This document shows, piece after piece, positions 12,434 through 15,248 of a stretch of 15,248 bases of DNA (its first letter is position 1; every line of letters starts with the position of its first letter). Source of the DNA: Methanomassiliicoccaceae archaeon (GTDB lineage Archaea > Thermoplasmatota > Thermoplasmata > Methanomassiliicoccales > Methanomethylophilaceae); assembly GCA_009784745.1 (NCBI GenBank), contig WQXR01000025.1, forward strand, positions 1-15,248, read 5' to 3'. Below the pieces are notes generated by a model. The model was not told the origin of the DNA, searched no databases, and saw nothing but the letters and a program-made list of their open reading frames with translations. The translations under genes were made by a program, and so were the position numbers.

Positions 12434-13424
12434 GGTGAACGCTGCTGTGATAGTTACGGCACTGATATTCGGCACGATCATCTTAGGACAGTCGCTGATA
12501 TATCTTTCTGTGCCTAACAATTACGGCGCAGATGCGGAGATAAAAGCGGGAGAAGCGGAATATTCCGTCAGCACGGATTCATCGATACGTTACACGGCGT
12601 TAGCATTCGATAACGCCAGGCCTGTGAACACTCTGTACGTCTACTACGACGAAAGTTATGCGGTGTTCGGGATCACGCACGCACAGCAGAATAGGTTCAT
12701 ATCACAGACGATCGCCGAGTTGAAGATCCGCAGCTTCACTGATACAAAGATAGTGAACGCCGCCGAACTTGCGGATATCGTTAAAGGACCGTACGAACCG
12801 GGCGATGCCATACTCATGACATCGGGCGTACTTCCGGATACAGTATATCAGAACGCTACGGTCGATATTTTCAAATGGGTCACCGCTGGCGGTTCACTCT
12901 ATTGGGCCGGTTACGCAATAGGGGAAAAGGTAGCGGAAAAAGGTAAAGAACCAAAGAACGTATCAAATTACCAAACGGCGATCTTCGGGAAAGAGAACGT
13001 TATTCTGATGGATCAGAAGATATCCTCTCAAAGATCGTCCAACACCAACGCAAAGGCATTGGGCGAAGCATTGGCGATATCGAACAACGCTGTCGCTTAC
13101 GGTCTGAAGGTGAGCGGATCCGGCGCACTGACCGGCGTTCTTTCAATAGGGTACGAATACAACGGCTATGCAAGTCTGGCACTTGTGGGAAAAGGAAGCG
13201 GGATGATATGTGTCACGGGATCACTTGAAAGAACATCCCTCGCTCAGGTGATATCATCCGGAGTATCGGAAAAGTCAAAATTACTTGATTCGGAGAATGG
13301 GTCGCTCGTTCGCGGCGCAGCGACGGGAACGCTTGATTGGGGCGCATCCGGCGGTAAGATAGCGGTACAAATAAGGATGGGCACGCCGAACATAGTATAC
13401 GCAAGAACGTTCTTCTCGCCGTAA
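12426..13424 (+). CDS. Membrane-anchored exported protein of unknown function
   Basis: A 332-residue protein with a single N-terminal hydrophobic segment (about 6-29) and a large outside domain, so either a signal anchor or an uncleaved signal peptide. The stretch around 125-163, with PGDAILMTSGVLPD and later WVTAGGSLYWAG, resembles the core of glutamine-amidotransferase-like (ThuA/DUF4350-type) folds, but no catalytic Cys/His pair is evident, so it may be a binding version; this is a weak inference. Three N-x-S/T sequons (N143, N178, N291) could be glycosylated. It has an AGGAGG site about 9 nt before its ATG, within the end of the GT-C-like gene, and overlaps that gene by 8 nt, implying matched production. 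It may be a partner or substrate of that membrane protein. I do not recognise a named family. Confidence 0.75.
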   Translation: MFKVNAAVIVTALIFGTIILGQSLIYLSVPNNYGADAEIKAGEAEYSVSTDSSIRYTALAFDNARPVNTLYVYYDESYAVFGITHAQQNRFISQTIAELKIRSFTDTKIVNAAELADIVKGPYEPGDAILMTSGVLPDTVYQNATVDIFKWVTAGGSLYWAGYAIGEKVAEKGKEPKNVSNYQTAIFGKENVILMDQKISSQRSSNTNAKALGEALAISNNAVAYGLKVSGSGALTGVLSIGYEYNGYASLALVGKGSGMICVTGSLERTSLAQVISSGVSEKSKLLDSENGSLVRGAATGTLDWGASGGKIAVQIRMGTPNIVYARTFFSP

Positions 13425-13439
13425 CGGAAAAGAGAACGC

Positions 13440-14516
13440 CTACGGAGAATCTATTACTTTTCTGTAAACATCCTCTATCGAATCGATATGATACTTCCAA
13501 AGACAACTTTCTGCTCTCGATCTTGCGTTAACACCTAATTCTTTTCTTCGATTGGTATCTGCAAGCAGAGAGTTCATCGCTTCGGCAAGGCCGACAGGAT
13601 CTTTCGGCTTGACGATAACGGCTGCATTGCCGACAGTATCCGGAAGGCCGTTGACATCGGTGCATACGACCGGCCTGCCGTATGACATAAGTTCCACTGC
13701 CGCCAGACCGAACGATTCGAACAATGAAGGCATCACGAAGAATTTGCATTTGCTCATCAGTCTCTCTTTTTCTTCCTCCGGAACGAAACCTCTGATCTCT
13801 ACGCGGTCCTCGATATCATATTTTTTTGCAAACTTCTTCAATCTGTTGAGGTCCGGACCTTTCCCGCACATTATCAATCTATGAGGAACATCGATCATTG
13901 CTTTCATCAGGTGATCCAGCCCTTTCGTCCTTACAAGCCGTCCGAGTGAAAGGATATGATCCTCTTCCTCAGCACTCATCTCGGGAAGTTCGTTTATGCC
14001 GCTTATAACGGTCGTTAATTTATTTTCGTCAATGCCTCTGCGTATCAGATCATTCTTCACGTAATCACTGACGCATATTATGTGGTCATACGTCAAAAGG
14101 CCTTTTTTGAAAAGATTGTCGTTGATCTCGGAAAGCCTCGCCTGTATCCCGATGCCTTCGCCCCACATGTTGTGGTACGTGAACACCTTTTTTCCTTTGT
14201 AGGCCGCAAGTGGTTTGTTGTATGACGGCGCCCACCGGTAATTGTAATTCACAATATCTGCGTCCAAGGACGCTAACATCTCGCCAACACCCTTTGATGA
14301 TATGTACGGAGGATTGTAGATGTTGATGAAACGCGACCTAAGACGTATCACTCTGAATCCGTCCATTGTCTCCTCTTCTTTTGTTCCAGGTAATTGTCCG
14401 GTAAGAACGGTAACGTCATGTCCTTTTTCCGCAAGAAGTCTGCTCGTATCGTATATTCTTCTTTCAATGCCGCCGTTATACGGATGAAAGAACGGGTCCA
14501 CGTCAACTATTCTCAA
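13440..14516 (-). CDS. Family 4 (GT-B) glycosyltransferase
   Basis: A 358-residue retaining glycosyltransferase. The N-terminal Rossmann domain has the NGGIERR loop (14-20) and the C-terminal domain has LGRLVRTKG (191-199, Arg193 and Lys198 for the donor phosphates) and PSLFESFGLAAVELM (263-277), where E267 and E275 form the E-x7-E motif. Donor could be a GDP- or UDP-sugar; a GDP-heptose is possible given the locus but not shown. It is cytosolic or membrane-associated, with no transmembrane span. The start is TTG at 14516, supported by AAGGAGG 7 nt upstream; it overlaps the DedA-like gene by 14 nt, so the two form an operon. Its stop lies 15 bp from the convergent exported-protein gene. Confidence 0.92.
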   Translation of the reverse strand: MRIVDVDPFFHPYNGGIERRIYDTSRLLAEKGHDVTVLTGQLPGTKEEETMDGFRVIRLRSRFINIYNPPYISSKGVGEMLASLDADIVNYNYRWAPSYNKPLAAYKGKKVFTYHNMWGEGIGIQARLSEINDNLFKKGLLTYDHIICVSDYVKNDLIRRGIDENKLTTVISGINELPEMSAEEEDHILSLGRLVRTKGLDHLMKAMIDVPHRLIMCGKGPDLNRLKKFAKKYDIEDRVEIRGFVPEEEKERLMSKCKFFVMPSLFESFGLAAVELMSYGRPVVCTDVNGLPDTVGNAAVIVKPKDPVGLAEAMNSLLADTNRRKELGVNARSRAESCLWKYHIDSIEDVYRKVIDSP

Positions 14517-15090
14517 TTCCGAGCCTCCTTTTCCTTATGAGCGCGAATGCAACGCTCACTGCGATCACCGCAATGATGAATATGATGGTATACATCTGAG
14601 CCGCGCCGTCGCTGAAGTACGTATAGAAGAAACTGCTCATAAGCATTATCGCTCCGTACTTGAGTATGCACCCGATCAGTACATAAAAAAGAGAGCGGCT
14701 CAATCTCCAGTCCGCGAGGCTTATGAACGCTCCGGCGAAAGGTATCATCGGCGCAACGCGATTGATAAGCAAGAGGCGTTCGTCCCCCAGTACGAGGAAA
14801 TTGATGTATCTGTCAGCAAGGTCCCTGATCCTTTTCGGAACTTTTACCTTTTCCACAATGTAATAGAGCAGCGATATTCCGATCAGTTCCGCCAATATCG
14901 CTGCAAGCAGCAATTCACAGCCGAATTCAAATGAGGGGTTCGTCATGAAACCGATGACGAAGAACAGTTCCGGAAGCGTCGGGAAGAACAGCGCATCAAT
15001 AAAGAACACGAAGAAAATAAGCAGCAATATGCCCAATTCTCCGTACGGTCCGAAGATGCCTTGCAGCCACCCGCCTATGTCAAACAGCAT
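14503..15090 (-). CDS. DedA/VTT-family membrane protein
   Basis: A 195-residue polytopic protein with hydrophobic segments near 18-36, 40-50, 58-79, 134-155 and 166-186. It has the acidic/proline re-entrant pattern FFPTLPEL (35-42) and the family signature NRVAPMIPFAGAF (110-122, with Arg111, Pro114 and Pro117), as in DedA/SNARE-associated (VTT) proteins. Bacterial members UptA and PopT recycle polyprenyl phosphate or phospholipid across the membrane; an equivalent archaeal role in returning dolichyl phosphate after glycan transfer would suit this locus, but is inference. The 5-prime end has no strong ribosome site; in-frame stops directly upstream make ATG 15090 the first possible ATG. It is followed by the overlapping GT4 gene. 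Confidence 0.88.
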   Translation of the reverse strand: MLFDIGGWLQGIFGPYGELGILLLIFFVFFIDALFFPTLPELFFVIGFMTNPSFEFGCELLLAAILAELIGISLLYYIVEKVKVPKRIRDLADRYINFLVLGDERLLLINRVAPMIPFAGAFISLADWRLSRSLFYVLIGCILKYGAIMLMSSFFYTYFSDGAAQMYTIIFIIAVIAVSVAFALIRKRRLGIENS

Positions 15091-15148
15091 TTGTCATCAT
15101 TTCCCGTTCTGACGCGTAATGGGATGCGGCAGGGATAATTGTTTTCAT
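15080..15148 (-). CDS. Possible 22-codon short ORF before the DedA-like gene
   Basis: A short frame opens with ATG 3 nt after the stop of the preceding gene and ends 11 nt into the DedA-like gene in another frame. The product would be 22 residues with no recognisable motif (begins MKTIIPAASHYASER). It could serve only to carry ribosomes to the DedA start, which lacks a strong site. It may equally be chance. Confidence 0.15.
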   Translation of the reverse strand: MKTIIPAASHYASEREMMTNAV

Positions 15149-15151
15149 CGG

Positions 15152-15248
15152 TCATTTCTTTCTGCGTACGCCGTCACACCGTTTGTCCCATTTCTCGCCG
15201 AGAGAACGCATCTTGTGATCCAAGCCAATACGTCCGATTATCTGGGCC
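15152..15248 (-). CDS. C-terminal end of a gene running off the window
   Basis: The minus-strand frame entering at the window edge codes for 31 residues before a TGA at 15152-15154. The end is rich in Lys and Arg (finishing GVRRKK) and contains IIGRIGLDHKMRSLGEKWD, which has the composition of a real protein rather than of a shadow frame. The gene is cut by the window, and I cannot name it. It is 61 bp upstream of the DedA-like gene on the same strand and probably belongs to that transcript. Confidence 0.5.
   Translation of the reverse strand, partial: AQIIGRIGLDHKMRSLGEKWDKRCDGVRRKK

Noticed and set aside
11920..12438. A 172-codon frame within the GT-C-like gene
   Set aside because: It is an Arg-rich out-of-frame reading of a membrane protein gene and has no ribosome site or motif.
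13403..13414. 12-bp perfect palindrome AAGAACGTTCTT near the end of the exported-protein gene
   Set aside because: It lies in coding sequence, has no loop for an RNA hairpin and no T-tract follows; it is probably chance.
1..15248. CRISPR arrays, tRNA or rRNA genes, insertion sequences, restriction or toxin-antitoxin systems
   Set aside because: No regularly spaced repeats, cloverleaf-forming stretches, transposase-like frames or defence-type proteins were found in reading both strands.

Overview
The window looks archaeal and most likely euryarchaeal. It carries an aEF-1B beta subunit beside a 55-residue four-CxxC zinc-ribbon protein, a COG1031 radical SAM/helix-hairpin-helix protein and an archaeal-type DUF89 phosphatase. 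TATA-like boxes lie about 25-28 nt before several first-gene start codons (leaderless transcription), while operon-internal genes carry GGAGG- or GGTGA-type ribosome sites. Thermoplasmata or a methanogen relative would fit, but I cannot fix the lineage from this sequence. I saw no rRNA, tRNA, CRISPR array, insertion sequence or attachment site, and no gene-free stretch above about 160 bases.

Layout. (1) 54-3109: a radical SAM protein (-) and a malic enzyme (+) diverge from a 110-bp promoter region. (2) 3267-4706: two unrelated SAM methyltransferases, TylF-type (+) and FkbM-type (-), converge. (3) 4786-5227 (-): a compact translation operon of zinc ribbon and aEF-1B. (4) 5334-9305 (+): DUF89 phosphatase, sugar-1-phosphate nucleotidyltransferase with a beta-helix tail, HddA-type heptose-7-phosphate kinase, and a GmhA-GmhB fusion, with both later junctions being 4-nt ATGA overlaps. 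(5) 9306-10967 (-): two family 2 glycosyltransferases, the second DPM1-like. (6) 11078-13424 (+): a GT-C-like membrane protein coupled to a membrane-anchored exported protein of unknown function. (7) 13440-15248 (-): a GT4 glycosyltransferase, a DedA/VTT membrane protein and the tail of a further gene.

How it fits together. The three sugar genes at 6245-9305 encode every activity needed to turn sedoheptulose 7-phosphate into an NDP-D-glycero-D-manno-heptose: isomerase, 7-phosphate kinase, bisphosphate phosphatase and nucleotidyltransferase. The combination matches the bacterial GDP-heptose (Hdd) route used for S-layer glycans and capsules. The flanking glycosyltransferases, DPM-like enzyme, GT-C protein, DedA protein and sugar-type methyltransferases suggest the heptose is built into a lipid-linked or surface glycan. 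This archaeal heptose locus, with its isomerase-phosphatase fusion and an embedded DUF89 phosphatase, is the most interesting part of the window. The pathway assignment rests on motifs and gene order. Nucleotide choice, anomer and final acceptor are inference.
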